From: Bacillota bacterium | Lineage (GTDB): Bacteria > Bacillota > Clostridia > Clostridiales > Clostridiaceae | NCBI GenBank assembly: GCA_023440105.1 | Contig: JAEXSY010000242.1 | Span: 1 to 9,797 of the forward strand | Direction: 5' to 3' | Length of the DNA: 9,797 nt | Shown here: positions 1 to 6,720 of the stretch, in pieces | Layout: each line of letters starts with the position of its first letter | Position numbering within the stretch: position 1 is the first letter of the stretch | Position numbers and translations under genes: made by a program | Notes under the pieces: model-generated | Databases searched by the model: none | What the model was told of the DNA's origin: nothing | What the model saw: the letters and a program-made list of their open reading frames with translations, nothing else

Positions 1-124
1 CACCTATAGCTATGGATAGCACAGCAAAGATAGCCAGGGAGATGATAACCTCTAGAAGAGTGAAGCCTTTCTTGTATTTAACATTACTCGATGCCTTCTT
101 AACACCCTTAATTTCTCTTAACAT
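1..124 (-). CDS. Type IV prepilin-like protein, probable minor pilin (partial, cut by window edge)
   Basis: Only the first 41 codons are visible; the gene continues past position 1. The reading begins MLREIKGVKKASSNVKYKKG and is followed directly by FTLLEV and a long hydrophobic stretch (roughly residues 21-41). This is a class III prepilin signal: a basic leader ending in Gly20, Phe as +1 of the mature protein, Glu at +5, and a hydrophobic N-terminal helix. PilD would cut after Gly20. The ATG at 124-122 lies inside the end of pilO (17-nt overlap), which suggests translational coupling; the Shine-Dalgarno is weak (a GGAG about 15 nt upstream, plus a GGTGG). The FTLLEV start and the place after pilMNO fit a minor pilin of the PilV/PilI/GspI kind better than a second major pilin, but the variable C-terminal part cannot be seen. 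The prepilin class is secure; the subtype is inference. Confidence 0.9.
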   Translation of the reverse strand, partial: MLREIKGVKKASSNVKYKKGFTLLEVIISLAIFAVLSIAIG

Positions 125-1334
125 CCACACTGCCACCAGCTCCAGTAATAGAGATTCTTGAATCATTAACCGGGTCGTTTACAACATTAATAATTACTTT
201 CTTGTCTGTATTATTAACTACCTTTAAATTAACCACTGATTTGTCCTTTTCCCCTGTCCTCTCTGAGGAGTAAGCATTGACAACTATACTGCTGCTTACC
301 GGTGAAAATTTCATACCATCACCATCATACTGCAGTGGATAGCTACCCTCAGAAGTCTTATATTTATAATAATATTCTCCATCCTTCTTAGTAAGAATCA
401 TTTCTGCTTCTATGACTCCTTCATTATCACCATAAACATAAGTAGTTTTCACAGCATCCTTAGCCCTCCCCAGCATAAAGGTAGGAAGGTCTGAGTCAAT
501 ACTCTTAAGGCTCATGGCAAAGTCATAGCTATCTTCCTTTACCACAGAGCTTTCCTCTATGGTATTTTCAAAGGCCGCTACTGCAGAACCAGTAAAGGGA
601 TTTTCTTTTCCATAGCTATTGTTAAATGCCCACTGATCATAGGACTCGTCCTCATCAGTAATCTTAGGTACAGCATAAAAATCTAAGGTAAGGGTACCGG
701 AAACCTCTTCCTGAGTATTTTGACTTAAGGCTAAGCTGCTGATGAATATTCTCTTTGAATTACTTTCTAAGAGCTGCATAAACTTAATATAATTATTGTA
801 GCTTCCGTTGAAGGTTATATTAACTTTTAAGCTTTCCACAGCACCGGTCTCTGAAGTTGTTTCTCCTTGAGTTTCTTGTGCTTCTTCTGAAGCATTATTC
901 TCAGTATTATTAAGCTTTTTATATTGTTCAGCGATAGGCTTTAAAATACTAGAAGGAGATTCTTCCTGGGATGCTGCAGCTGCTTGTAAGCTTTCATAGG
1001 TAGGCATGGCAAAGGTCATGTTCCCTATAATGCCTGCATCCTTAAGAAGTTTGTCCAATTCTACAATAAGTTTATTCTGTGATAAATACGGATAAAGCTT
1101 GTTTGTCTTTAAGGAAATTCTTTCTGAAGCTTCTTCTGTCTTTGTTTTAAGAGTGTCCAATGAAGCTATGTTCCTCTCCATCGTATTAAGCTTGTCTGTA
1201 AGCGCAGTTCTCTGGAGCTTTAAACTAGATATATCTTCTCTCTGCTTGGTAAATATCAATTTATAATAGCCAAAAAATATGATTAAAACGCCTAAAAATA
1301 TCAGAAGGTTTTTTTCTCTTTTACTGATTTTCAT
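108..1334 (-). CDS. pilO: PilO-like type IV pilus inner-membrane alignment protein with a long C-terminal extension
   Basis: The product is 408 residues; ordinary PilO is about 200. Visible in order: a short cytoplasmic N-terminus, one membrane helix (about 9-27), a coiled-coil-like segment (about 30-75), a PilO-type alpha/beta region, an acidic Ser/Thr/Glu/Ala-rich low-complexity insert (about 112-168), the end of the PilO-like beta part (about 168-225, ending YAVPKI), and an additional beta-rich region (about 235-408) that I do not recognise. PilO pairs with PilN through the coiled coils and ferredoxin-like domains, linking cytoplasmic PilM to the outside face of the membrane. The ATG at 1334-1332 overlaps the pilN end by 14 nt and has GGAGG 9 nt upstream. 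Identification rests on topology and on position directly after pilM and pilN, because PilO sequences are poorly conserved. The extension could be a fused PilP-like or Ig-like module; this is untested. Confidence 0.85.
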   Translation of the reverse strand: MKISKREKNLLIFLGVLIIFFGYYKLIFTKQREDISSLKLQRTALTDKLNTMERNIASLDTLKTKTEEASERISLKTNKLYPYLSQNKLIVELDKLLKDAGIIGNMTFAMPTYESLQAAAASQEESPSSILKPIAEQYKKLNNTENNASEEAQETQGETTSETGAVESLKVNITFNGSYNNYIKFMQLLESNSKRIFISSLALSQNTQEEVSGTLTLDFYAVPKITDEDESYDQWAFNNSYGKENPFTGSAVAAFENTIEESSVVKEDSYDFAMSLKSIDSDLPTFMLGRAKDAVKTTYVYGDNEGVIEAEMILTKKDGEYYYKYKTSEGSYPLQYDGDGMKFSPVSSSIVVNAYSSERTGEKDKSVVNLKVVNNTDKKVIINVVNDPVNDSRISITGAGGSVDVKRN

Positions 1335-1887
1335 TTATCTCACCCTCCTTTAAAATGCAGCTAATACTAAAGCTGTATTCTCCTTCAGCGTTTTCAGTAA
1401 TATTACTGATAGAGGCTTCCTTCACAAAGGAGCACTGAGTTATGTTATATAAAAATTCAGCAATGCTCACCCTATCGGCTGAAACTCCATTGATGCTTAA
1501 ATTTTCATTTGAAGCATTTATGTTTTGAAAATTTACCTTTTCAGGAATAGTAGAAGATAGCTCAATTATAAAGTCTGTATTGATTACATCCTTCTTATAT
1601 ATGGAGGTATAAATTCCTTGAAACTTTTCCTCATACTCCTTTAATAGATTCTGCTTTGCTATTACCACTTCAGCTTCTTTATATCTCTCAATTCTTTCTG
1701 GATCCTCAAGCTTTCCCTGAAGCTTATCTATGTCTTTGTTTAGGTTCATAACACTTATGGTATTCCATCCTAAGGTAGCTAAAATAAATAAAGCTAATAG
1801 AAGCAGAAGACCATATTTAAATTTTCTGGTATTTTTCGATTCCTTTTCTTCTCCCAGATAGGGTTTAAAAAAGTTAAAATCCCTCAT
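1321..1887 (-). CDS. pilN: PilN type IV pilus inner-membrane assembly protein
   Basis: A 188-residue bitopic protein of usual PilN length. The N-terminus reads MRDFNFFKPYLG; NFFKPY sits where other PilN proteins carry the INLLP-like peptide that binds a groove in PilM. A basic stretch (about 16-25) precedes one membrane helix (about 26-47), then a Lys/Glu-rich coiled coil (about 48-95), then a ferredoxin-like alpha/beta domain (about 103-180). Two cysteines (Cys152 and Cys177) lie in that outer domain. The ATG at 1887-1885 follows a GGAGGAG site that overlaps the pilM stop codon, so pilM and pilN are only 13 nt apart and probably coupled. It forms a membrane heterodimer with PilO and recruits PilM. 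The call rests on the N-terminal motif, topology, size and position between pilM and pilO. Confidence 0.9.
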   Translation of the reverse strand: MRDFNFFKPYLGEEKESKNTRKFKYGLLLLLALFILATLGWNTISVMNLNKDIDKLQGKLEDPERIERYKEAEVVIAKQNLLKEYEEKFQGIYTSIYKKDVINTDFIIELSSTIPEKVNFQNINASNENLSINGVSADRVSIAEFLYNITQCSFVKEASISNITENAEGEYSFSISCILKEGEINENQ

Positions 1888-1900
1888 AGTCCTTCTCCTC

Positions 1901-3070
1901 CTATAGCCTGATTAATGCCCCTAAGGCATTGATGAAAAGATCTACATCCACTGCATCCTGTTCATTCTTAAAAACAATATTATCTAATGAATTAACCTTT
2001 ATTACCTTTGTATTAAGATCCTCAGATAGCTTTATGTCTATATCCTTTATCCTGGAGCCTCCACCATAAATAAATACCTTATCAATCTTATTTCCTACAG
2101 CCTTATTTCTATAAAACTGAAAGAGTCTCTGAAGCTCTCCTATGGTCGTATCAATAAATTGATTAACAACTCCCTGGAGTATTTCCTCTTCAGGAGTGGT
2201 ACCAGGATTTTTGCTTATAGAAAGCTTTTTCATTTCTACATCCTTTTCAGGAAGTTTTAGTGCTTTTGCTCCTTCTGTATTTATAGCTGAGCTCCCTACC
2301 TTAATAATTCTTGTAAAATCCATGACTTTATGTTTAAAGATAGAAACATCAATATTTTCAGCTCCCATATCTACTAAGGCAACTGTTTCGTGAGCTTCAA
2401 CCTTTTTGCCATTGAAGGCATAATTATTAAGAAGAAGCTTCTTAACTGAGTTAAATCTCACATCAAGAGCATTAGGCTTCAGCCCTATCTTTAAGGATAA
2501 ATCATAGTAATCCTTGGCCAGCTTATTAGGGTATGTAACCACCAGCACCTTAAGCTTGTCCATATCATCCACCTTTAATTCCTCTAATATGTCATACTGT
2601 ATTATATAATCATGCATATTTATGGGAAGATATTTCTGTATTTCATATTCAATAAGAGTATTAAGCTCCTCCTCTGAAGCCTTAGGAATGACAAGCTCAC
2701 GGTTAATTATGATACTGCTGTTCCCAGTAAAATTAACCTCCTTATTCTTAATACCTTCCTGAAGCAGTACATTGATAATCTCATTACCAACCTTACTCTT
2801 ATCCGTAAAAACTCCATCAGAAATAAAGCTCTTATTATCCACCTTAACAAGCTTGGACACATAAAGCTTATTCCCTTTTTCCTTCCCCAAAGCCATCTTA
2901 ATACTGCTGCTCCCTATATCTATAGCTAAATATTCCTTGGGAAATAATACTGACTTCTTACTCTTTGTCTTCTTCAACTCAATATCTTTGCTCTTAACAC
3001 TTCTAAGAGAGCTTACATCAGATGTTAAAAGCTCCTTCAAAGTCATTTTCTTTTTTTCTGCCACAGTCAT
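1901..3070 (-). CDS. pilM: PilM actin-like cytoplasmic T4P assembly ATP-binding protein
   Basis: PilM is a soluble protein of the FtsA/actin fold that binds ATP and docks on the PilN N-terminus. Visible motifs, numbered from the chosen ATG: phosphate-1 loop AIDIGSSSIKMA (about 49-60), phosphate-2 loop VALVDMGAENIDVSIF (about 230-245), and adenosine-side motif VFIYGGGSRIKDID (about 332-345). The product is 389 residues. A Lys-rich extension of about 45 residues (VAEKKKMTLKELL, then KSKDIELKKTKSKK) precedes the actin fold; PilM usually starts almost at the fold. The frame also contains a GTG three codons upstream (3079), but that lies 1 nt from the AAGGA at 3085-3081, whereas the ATG at 3070 is 10 nt away, so I prefer the ATG. 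The gene is about 107 nt downstream of pilA and beyond a terminator; pilN follows after 13 nt. Confidence 0.93.
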   Translation of the reverse strand: MTVAEKKKMTLKELLTSDVSSLRSVKSKDIELKKTKSKKSVLFPKEYLAIDIGSSSIKMALGKEKGNKLYVSKLVKVDNKSFISDGVFTDKSKVGNEIINVLLQEGIKNKEVNFTGNSSIIINRELVIPKASEEELNTLIEYEIQKYLPINMHDYIIQYDILEELKVDDMDKLKVLVVTYPNKLAKDYYDLSLKIGLKPNALDVRFNSVKKLLLNNYAFNGKKVEAHETVALVDMGAENIDVSIFKHKVMDFTRIIKVGSSAINTEGAKALKLPEKDVEMKKLSISKNPGTTPEEEILQGVVNQFIDTTIGELQRLFQFYRNKAVGNKIDKVFIYGGGSRIKDIDIKLSEDLNTKVIKVNSLDNIVFKNEQDAVDVDLFINALGALIRL

Positions 3071-3080
3071 CTGCTTCACA

Positions 3081-3085
3081 TCCTT
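3081..3085 (-). promoter_or_regulatory. Shine-Dalgarno site that decides the pilM start
   Basis: AAGGA on the minus strand lies 10 nt before the ATG at 3070 but only 1 nt before the in-frame GTG at 3079, so the ATG is the more workable start. The spacing is slightly long and the site is weaker than those of pilA, pilC and pilN, which suggests modest translation of pilM. Confidence 0.55.
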
Positions 3086-3106
3086 ATGAAGTAATTGATG
3101 GATAAA

Positions 3107-3120
3107 TTCCTAATTAGGAA
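3107..3120. repeat. Perfect 14-bp palindrome upstream of pilM
   Basis: TTCCTAATTAGGAA reads the same on both strands. It sits between the hairpin downstream of pilA and the pilM start, about 37 nt before the ATG, and overlaps the last bases of the terminator T-run. It could be a protein-binding site or a small part of the transcript fold; no regulator family can be named from the sequence. Confidence 0.5.
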
Positions 3121-3143
3121 AAACTCCACCACTAAGGGTGGAG
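3119..3143 (-). terminator. Intrinsic terminator between pilA and pilM
   Basis: On the minus strand CTCCACC (3143-3137) pairs with GGTGGAG (3130-3124) around a 6-nt loop, and five T follow at once (3123-3119). This 7-bp GC-rich stem with a short U-tract fits a moderate rho-independent terminator. It lies about 33 nt after the pilA stop and before pilM, so it can uncouple the amount of pilin message from that of pilMNO. Confidence 0.8.
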
Positions 3144-3176
3144 CATTTTAAAATAAAAGTAATAATATATATTTAA

Positions 3177-3644
3177 TTATGGTGTAGTATTAACTGTCAC
3201 ATCGCCAGTATCAGTTACTCTAATATAATACAACTCAGCTTTACTACCTGTATGATTAGGCTTTCCATCAGTCCCATAAGTAAACTGTATACCTTGAGGT
3301 TTTTTCACTTCTTGTAATGCTTCTGAAATAACAGAAATATTATTACCATCACCACTTTTTTCAACGCTCGAAACTTTTCCATTATTTCCAAATTTCACAT
3401 GATAAACCTCTGTGCCAGTAGATGGTTTTTGTACGCTATCATCAGAAACTAGCATAAGTACATTTCTTTTTATAGTTTCAGCACTCTGAACATCAGCCTT
3501 ATTCTTAGAGTTCTTACTTACTGCTGAAAAATTAGGTATAGCTATAGCAGCAATAATAGCCATAACCGCTAATACTATTATAAGTTCGATAAGGGTGAAG
3601 CCCTTTCTTCTCTTCTTCTGATTTGTTGTTATTACGTTTTCCAT
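3177..3644 (-). CDS. pilA: PilA major-type type IV pilin precursor
   Basis: The product is 155 residues. A basic leader (MENVITTNQKKRRKG) is cut by PilD after Gly15, giving a mature pilin of 140 residues that starts FTLIELIIVLAV. Phe+1 would be N-methylated, and Glu+5 is present (residue 20 of the precursor). The hydrophobic alpha1 helix runs to about residue 38 (AIAIPNFS), followed by an amphipathic stretch and a beta-rich head. The mature pilin has no cysteine, so it lacks the disulfide-closed loop of many Gram-negative pilins. ATG 3644-3642 is preceded by a very strong AAGGAGG, 8 nt away. It follows pilC after 50 nt and has its own terminator downstream, both consistent with high expression of a major subunit. 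That it is the main fibre subunit is inferred from context. Confidence 0.95.
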   Translation of the reverse strand: MENVITTNQKKRRKGFTLIELIIVLAVMAIIAAIAIPNFSAVSKNSKNKADVQSAETIKRNVLMLVSDDSVQKPSTGTEVYHVKFGNNGKVSSVEKSGDGNNISVISEALQEVKKPQGIQFTYGTDGKPNHTGSKAELYYIRVTDTGDVTVNTTP

Positions 3645-3652
3645 GTTGTTAT

Positions 3653-3659
3653 CCTCCTT
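3653..3659 (-). promoter_or_regulatory. Strong Shine-Dalgarno site of pilA
   Basis: AAGGAGG on the minus strand lies 8 nt before the pilA ATG. It closely matches the anti-Shine-Dalgarno sequence and is the best-spaced site in the operon, fitting a highly translated structural subunit. Confidence 0.75.
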
Positions 3660-3694
3660 GGGGATGTATTTTTTATATTTTTACGTGCAATACT

Positions 3695-4897
3695 TTACAT
3701 CGTATTGTACATCGCAAACATTGGGGTAATGATGGATATTATCATGATTCCGATTATTAAGCCCATGAAGACTATCATTATAGGTTCTAGGGCAGCGGTA
3801 AAGTTAGCTATTTCTGCATCCAGCTCCTCGTCATAGAAATCAGCTGTTTTATTCAGGATTTCATCGAGAGCACCGGATTCCTCTCCTATTTTTATCATGG
3901 AGTAGAGCATCGGCGGAAATAGCTTGGTGTTTTTTAAAGGTTCGTAGAGGCCTTCTCCTCGGATTAGGGCTTCCCTTGCTTTCATTAGCTTTTCTTCGGC
4001 AACCTTGTTGCCTACTACTTGAGATACTATCTGCAGTCCCTGCATTACAGAGATACCGCTGGATATTACTGTGCTGAGGGTTCTTGTAAATCTAGAGGCT
4101 ATGGTCTTTTCATTTAAGCCTCTTATTATAGGAACCTTTAACTTTACTCTATCTAAGAAAAGTATTCCGTCCTCAGTTTTGAGATAATAACGAGCACCAA
4201 AAATGATGATAGCTAAAACTATTAGTATGACGAGAAAATTGCTTCGAAGTCCGTTACTCATTGCTAGAAGCATCCTGGTTAGGAAAGGGAGCTCTACTCC
4301 ACTGCTCTCGAACATGGTAACGAAGATTGGCATAACGAAGATTAAAAGAGCTGCTACTATGGTTATGGATACTATCATAAGGGCCGAGGGATAAATCATT
4401 GCATTTTTTATTTTGTTGTTTATCTTAACTTCCTTTTCATAATGTCCTGCCATTCTAGCAAGGATAGAATCTAAGGTACCGCTGACCTCTCCCGTTTCAA
4501 TGAGGCTTATTAAAAGATCCGGGAATATTCCCTTTCTGTTTCTCATAGCATCAGAGAGCGTCTCTCCCTTCTGTATCTCCTCCTCCACTATGGCTAAAGC
4601 TTCCCTGAGTTTCTGATTAGGATGCTGCTCTGCCAATATGTGAATGGAGCTATTTATAGAAGAACCGGCATCTAGCATGGTATAAAACTGCCTGCAGAAG
4701 ATGGATATGTCCTTACCTGTAACCTTCTTATATCTATCAAGGTTAAGCTTTAAGCCTTCCTGCTGCTCCTCTACAGAAAGGGGATAATAGCTGTTTCTGC
4801 TGATCATTTCAATTACTTCCTCTCGGGAACCTGCTATATAGGTATTCTCAATCCTCTCTCCCGAGGCACTTATTGCTTTATACTTAAAATTTGGCAC
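3695..4897 (-). CDS. pilC: PilC/GspF-family inner-membrane platform protein
   Basis: A 400-residue polytopic protein of the usual GspF/PilC length. It has a short N-terminal part (MPNFKYKAIS at the start), then two repeated T2SSF domains: the first about 63-190 (with SLIETGEVSGTLDSIL), the second about 265-390 (with SMIKIGEESGALDEIL). These paired G-E-x-S-G helix motifs are typical of the family. Hydrophobic membrane segments lie at about 170-195, 220-235 and 368-392. PilC sits in the membrane, contacts PilB and is turned by its ATP cycle to insert pilins. The start codon is GTG (4897-4895), set by AGGAGG at 7 nt spacing; the ATG just upstream is in another frame. It is 21 nt after pilB, so the two are almost certainly co-transcribed. 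Confidence 0.96.
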   Translation of the reverse strand: MPNFKYKAISASGERIENTYIAGSREEVIEMISRNSYYPLSVEEQQEGLKLNLDRYKKVTGKDISIFCRQFYTMLDAGSSINSSIHILAEQHPNQKLREALAIVEEEIQKGETLSDAMRNRKGIFPDLLISLIETGEVSGTLDSILARMAGHYEKEVKINNKIKNAMIYPSALMIVSITIVAALLIFVMPIFVTMFESSGVELPFLTRMLLAMSNGLRSNFLVILIVLAIIIFGARYYLKTEDGILFLDRVKLKVPIIRGLNEKTIASRFTRTLSTVISSGISVMQGLQIVSQVVGNKVAEEKLMKAREALIRGEGLYEPLKNTKLFPPMLYSMIKIGEESGALDEILNKTADFYDEELDAEIANFTAALEPIMIVFMGLIIGIMIISIITPMFAMYNTM

Positions 4898-4918
4898 CGC
4901 ATCACCTCCTATCTATTA

Positions 4919-6607
4919 CTACACAGCAAAGGTTACATTTAATAATTCTTCTATAGTGGTTTCTCCTTTAAGGACTAGCTCCTTACAGGCCATGGCTATT
5001 GTCTTCATGCCATTTTCCACAGAGAATTCCTTCAAAGCATTATTACCGGAGTTATCTAAGATAAGCTCCTTATGCTGCTGAGTTATTTCCATAATTTCAT
5101 AAACCCCTCTTCGGCCATAATAGCCGCTGTGATTGCAGTTAGCACAGCCCTTTCCTCTATGGAGTATCAAGGGTGAATCCTGAGGATGATTTAAGATTGC
5201 CTTTTCTCTTAAGGAAGCTTCACAGGTCTCCTTACATTTAGGACATATCCTCCTCACAAGTCTCTGAGCTATTACTCCACTGATAGAAGTGGAAACTAAA
5301 AAGGGCTCTACTCCCATATCCACCAATCTCAATATAGAGGATGGTGCATCATTGGTATGAAGGGTGGAGAAAACCAAGTGACCGGTGATAGCAGCTCTTA
5401 CAGCAATCTGAGCAGTCTCACCGTCTCTTATCTCCCCTATCATCACCACATCGGGGTCCTGTCTTAGGATCGACCTAAGTCCAGCTGCGAAGGTTAAGCC
5501 AGCCTTCACATTGACATTTACCTGGTTGATACCCTGAATCATGTATTCCACGGGGTCCTCAATGGTGATTATATTCCTATCCACCTGATTTATTTCATTT
5601 AGTATGGTATAAAGGGTGGTGGATTTACCGCTTCCTGTGGGTCCTGTTACCAGAACTATACCATGAGGGCTTCCAATAATTCTCTCAAGCTTTTTAAGGT
5701 CCTCTTCCTCAAGACCAAGCTGAGCCTTGGAAATACTATAATTATCTCTATTTAAAACTCTGATAACTACCTTTTCACCAGCAGCTATAGGAAGTATTGA
5801 TATACGTAAATCTAAGTCCTTACCTGCAACCTTAGTGATGATTCTTCCATCCTGTGGTATTCTTTTTTCTGCTATATTTAAATTCGCCAGTATCTTAATT
5901 CTTGTAATCAGCGCTGGCAGGGTATCTATAGACAGGGTAGAAACCTCCTGAAGCCTTCCGTCGATTCTGTAGCGAATTCTGATAAATTCCTCATAGGGCT
6001 CAATATGGATATCGCTGGCTCTAGATTCTAAGGCATCCTTGATAAGATAATCCACCATCTTAACCACAGGAGCGTTTTTAATATTGTCCAGCTCTATATC
6101 ACCTTCATCTAACTCCTTGGCTTCCACGAGCTTTTCCTTGGATAACTCCTCAGCAGCCTTAAGAACCTGTTCATTGGAATAATATCTTTCAATAAAGAGC
6201 TTTATTTGATCCTTGGTTCCAATGTAGCTTTCCACCTCAAAGCCTGAGGCTATGGATACATCATCTACAGCAAAGATATTCAAAGGATCCCACATAGCTA
6301 CAGAGATTTTATTATCATGAAAGGCAAAAGGAAAGAGAATATATTTGAGGCACATATTTTCTGGAATTATCTTTATAACCTTTTTATCAACCTCTACAGT
6401 AGACAAATCAATCTTTTTAATCCCTGTCTGCTCTTCCAATACCTCTACTATCACCTCATGGGTAACAAGTCGCTGCTCAATGAGTACCTCTCCAAGCTTT
6501 TTACCAGTTTTCCTTTGTATCCCTAGGGCATTGTGAAGCTCTGAGGGTGTAATCTTCCCCGATTCCACCAGCATATCGCCTAATCTCCTTTTAACTATAC
6601 CTAACAT
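4919..6607 (-). CDS. pilB: PilB type IV pilus assembly ATPase (GspE family) with MshEN domain
   Basis: The cytoplasmic hexameric ATPase that powers pilus extension. Numbered from the chosen ATG (562 residues): an MshEN-type N-terminal domain with first motif R8-L9-G10...L13-V14...G17...L24...L28...Q31 and second motif from L38-G39 to Q60; the rest of the N-domain to about 180; then the ATPase core with Walker A GPTGSGKST (322-330), Asp box IITIEDPVEY (346-355), Walker B VVMIGEIRD (387-395) and His box HLVFSTLHTNDA (410-421). A zinc-type CxxC pair (Cys455/Cys458 with Cys488/Cys491) marks PilB/GspE rather than PilT. The frame could begin at TTG 6649, but ATG 6607 follows GGGAAGGAA closely, and the TTG has no such site and lies upstream of the predicted transcript start. 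pilC follows after 21 nt. Confidence 0.96.
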   Translation of the reverse strand: MLGIVKRRLGDMLVESGKITPSELHNALGIQRKTGKKLGEVLIEQRLVTHEVIVEVLEEQTGIKKIDLSTVEVDKKVIKIIPENMCLKYILFPFAFHDNKISVAMWDPLNIFAVDDVSIASGFEVESYIGTKDQIKLFIERYYSNEQVLKAAEELSKEKLVEAKELDEGDIELDNIKNAPVVKMVDYLIKDALESRASDIHIEPYEEFIRIRYRIDGRLQEVSTLSIDTLPALITRIKILANLNIAEKRIPQDGRIITKVAGKDLDLRISILPIAAGEKVVIRVLNRDNYSISKAQLGLEEEDLKKLERIIGSPHGIVLVTGPTGSGKSTTLYTILNEINQVDRNIITIEDPVEYMIQGINQVNVNVKAGLTFAAGLRSILRQDPDVVMIGEIRDGETAQIAVRAAITGHLVFSTLHTNDAPSSILRLVDMGVEPFLVSTSISGVIAQRLVRRICPKCKETCEASLREKAILNHPQDSPLILHRGKGCANCNHSGYYGRRGVYEIMEITQQHKELILDNSGNNALKEFSVENGMKTIAMACKELVLKGETTIEELLNVTFAV

Positions 6608-6612
6608 AACGC

Positions 6613-6621
6613 TTCCTTCCC
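6613..6621 (-). promoter_or_regulatory. Shine-Dalgarno site that decides the pilB start
   Basis: GGGAAGGAA on the minus strand ends 5 nt before ATG 6607. It lies inside the longer open frame that could start at TTG 6649, so it supports the shorter protein. Confidence 0.75.
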
Positions 6622-6634
6622 TTGTGAATATTTT

Positions 6635-6662
6635 GCTATATAGAAACAACTAAAGCTGTCAA
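6635..6662 (-). promoter_or_regulatory. Sigma-A-like promoter for the pilB operon
   Basis: A perfect -35 hexamer TTGACA (6662-6657) is followed 16 nt later by TATAGC (6640-6635), a 4/6 match to the -10 consensus. Transcription would begin near 6628, leaving a leader of about 20 nt before the pilB ATG. There is no room for a riboswitch between this start point and the gene. Confidence 0.65.
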
Positions 6663-6685
6663 GAAACATAATATATATACTTAAG

Positions 6686-6720
6686 TAACATATTGTTAAA
6701 ATTAATGTTATTTAATAACA
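6686..6720. repeat. Pair of TGTTA/TAACA palindromes upstream of the pilB promoter
   Basis: Two inverted repeats share the half-site TAACA/TGTTA: TAACA-TAT-TGTTA (6686-6698) and TGTTATT-T-AATAACA (6706-6720). Their centres (6692 and 6713) are 21 bp apart, two helical turns, and lie about 64 and 85 bp upstream of the predicted pilB transcription start. This is an activator-like position. The surrounding DNA is very AT-rich, which raises the chance of accidental palindromes. Confidence 0.45.

Noticed and set aside
3660..3694. Possible separate promoter for pilA in the pilC-pilA gap
   Set aside because: There is a TATAAA-like run but no acceptable -35 at 16-18 nt; the TTGCAC nearby is too close. 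A promoter inside pilC cannot be excluded.
4919..6607. PilT retraction ATPase or a type II secretion GspE as the identity of the ATPase
   Set aside because: The MshEN-type N-domain and CxxC pairs argue against PilT, and the prepilin, PilM, PilN and PilO neighbours favour a pilus over type II secretion.
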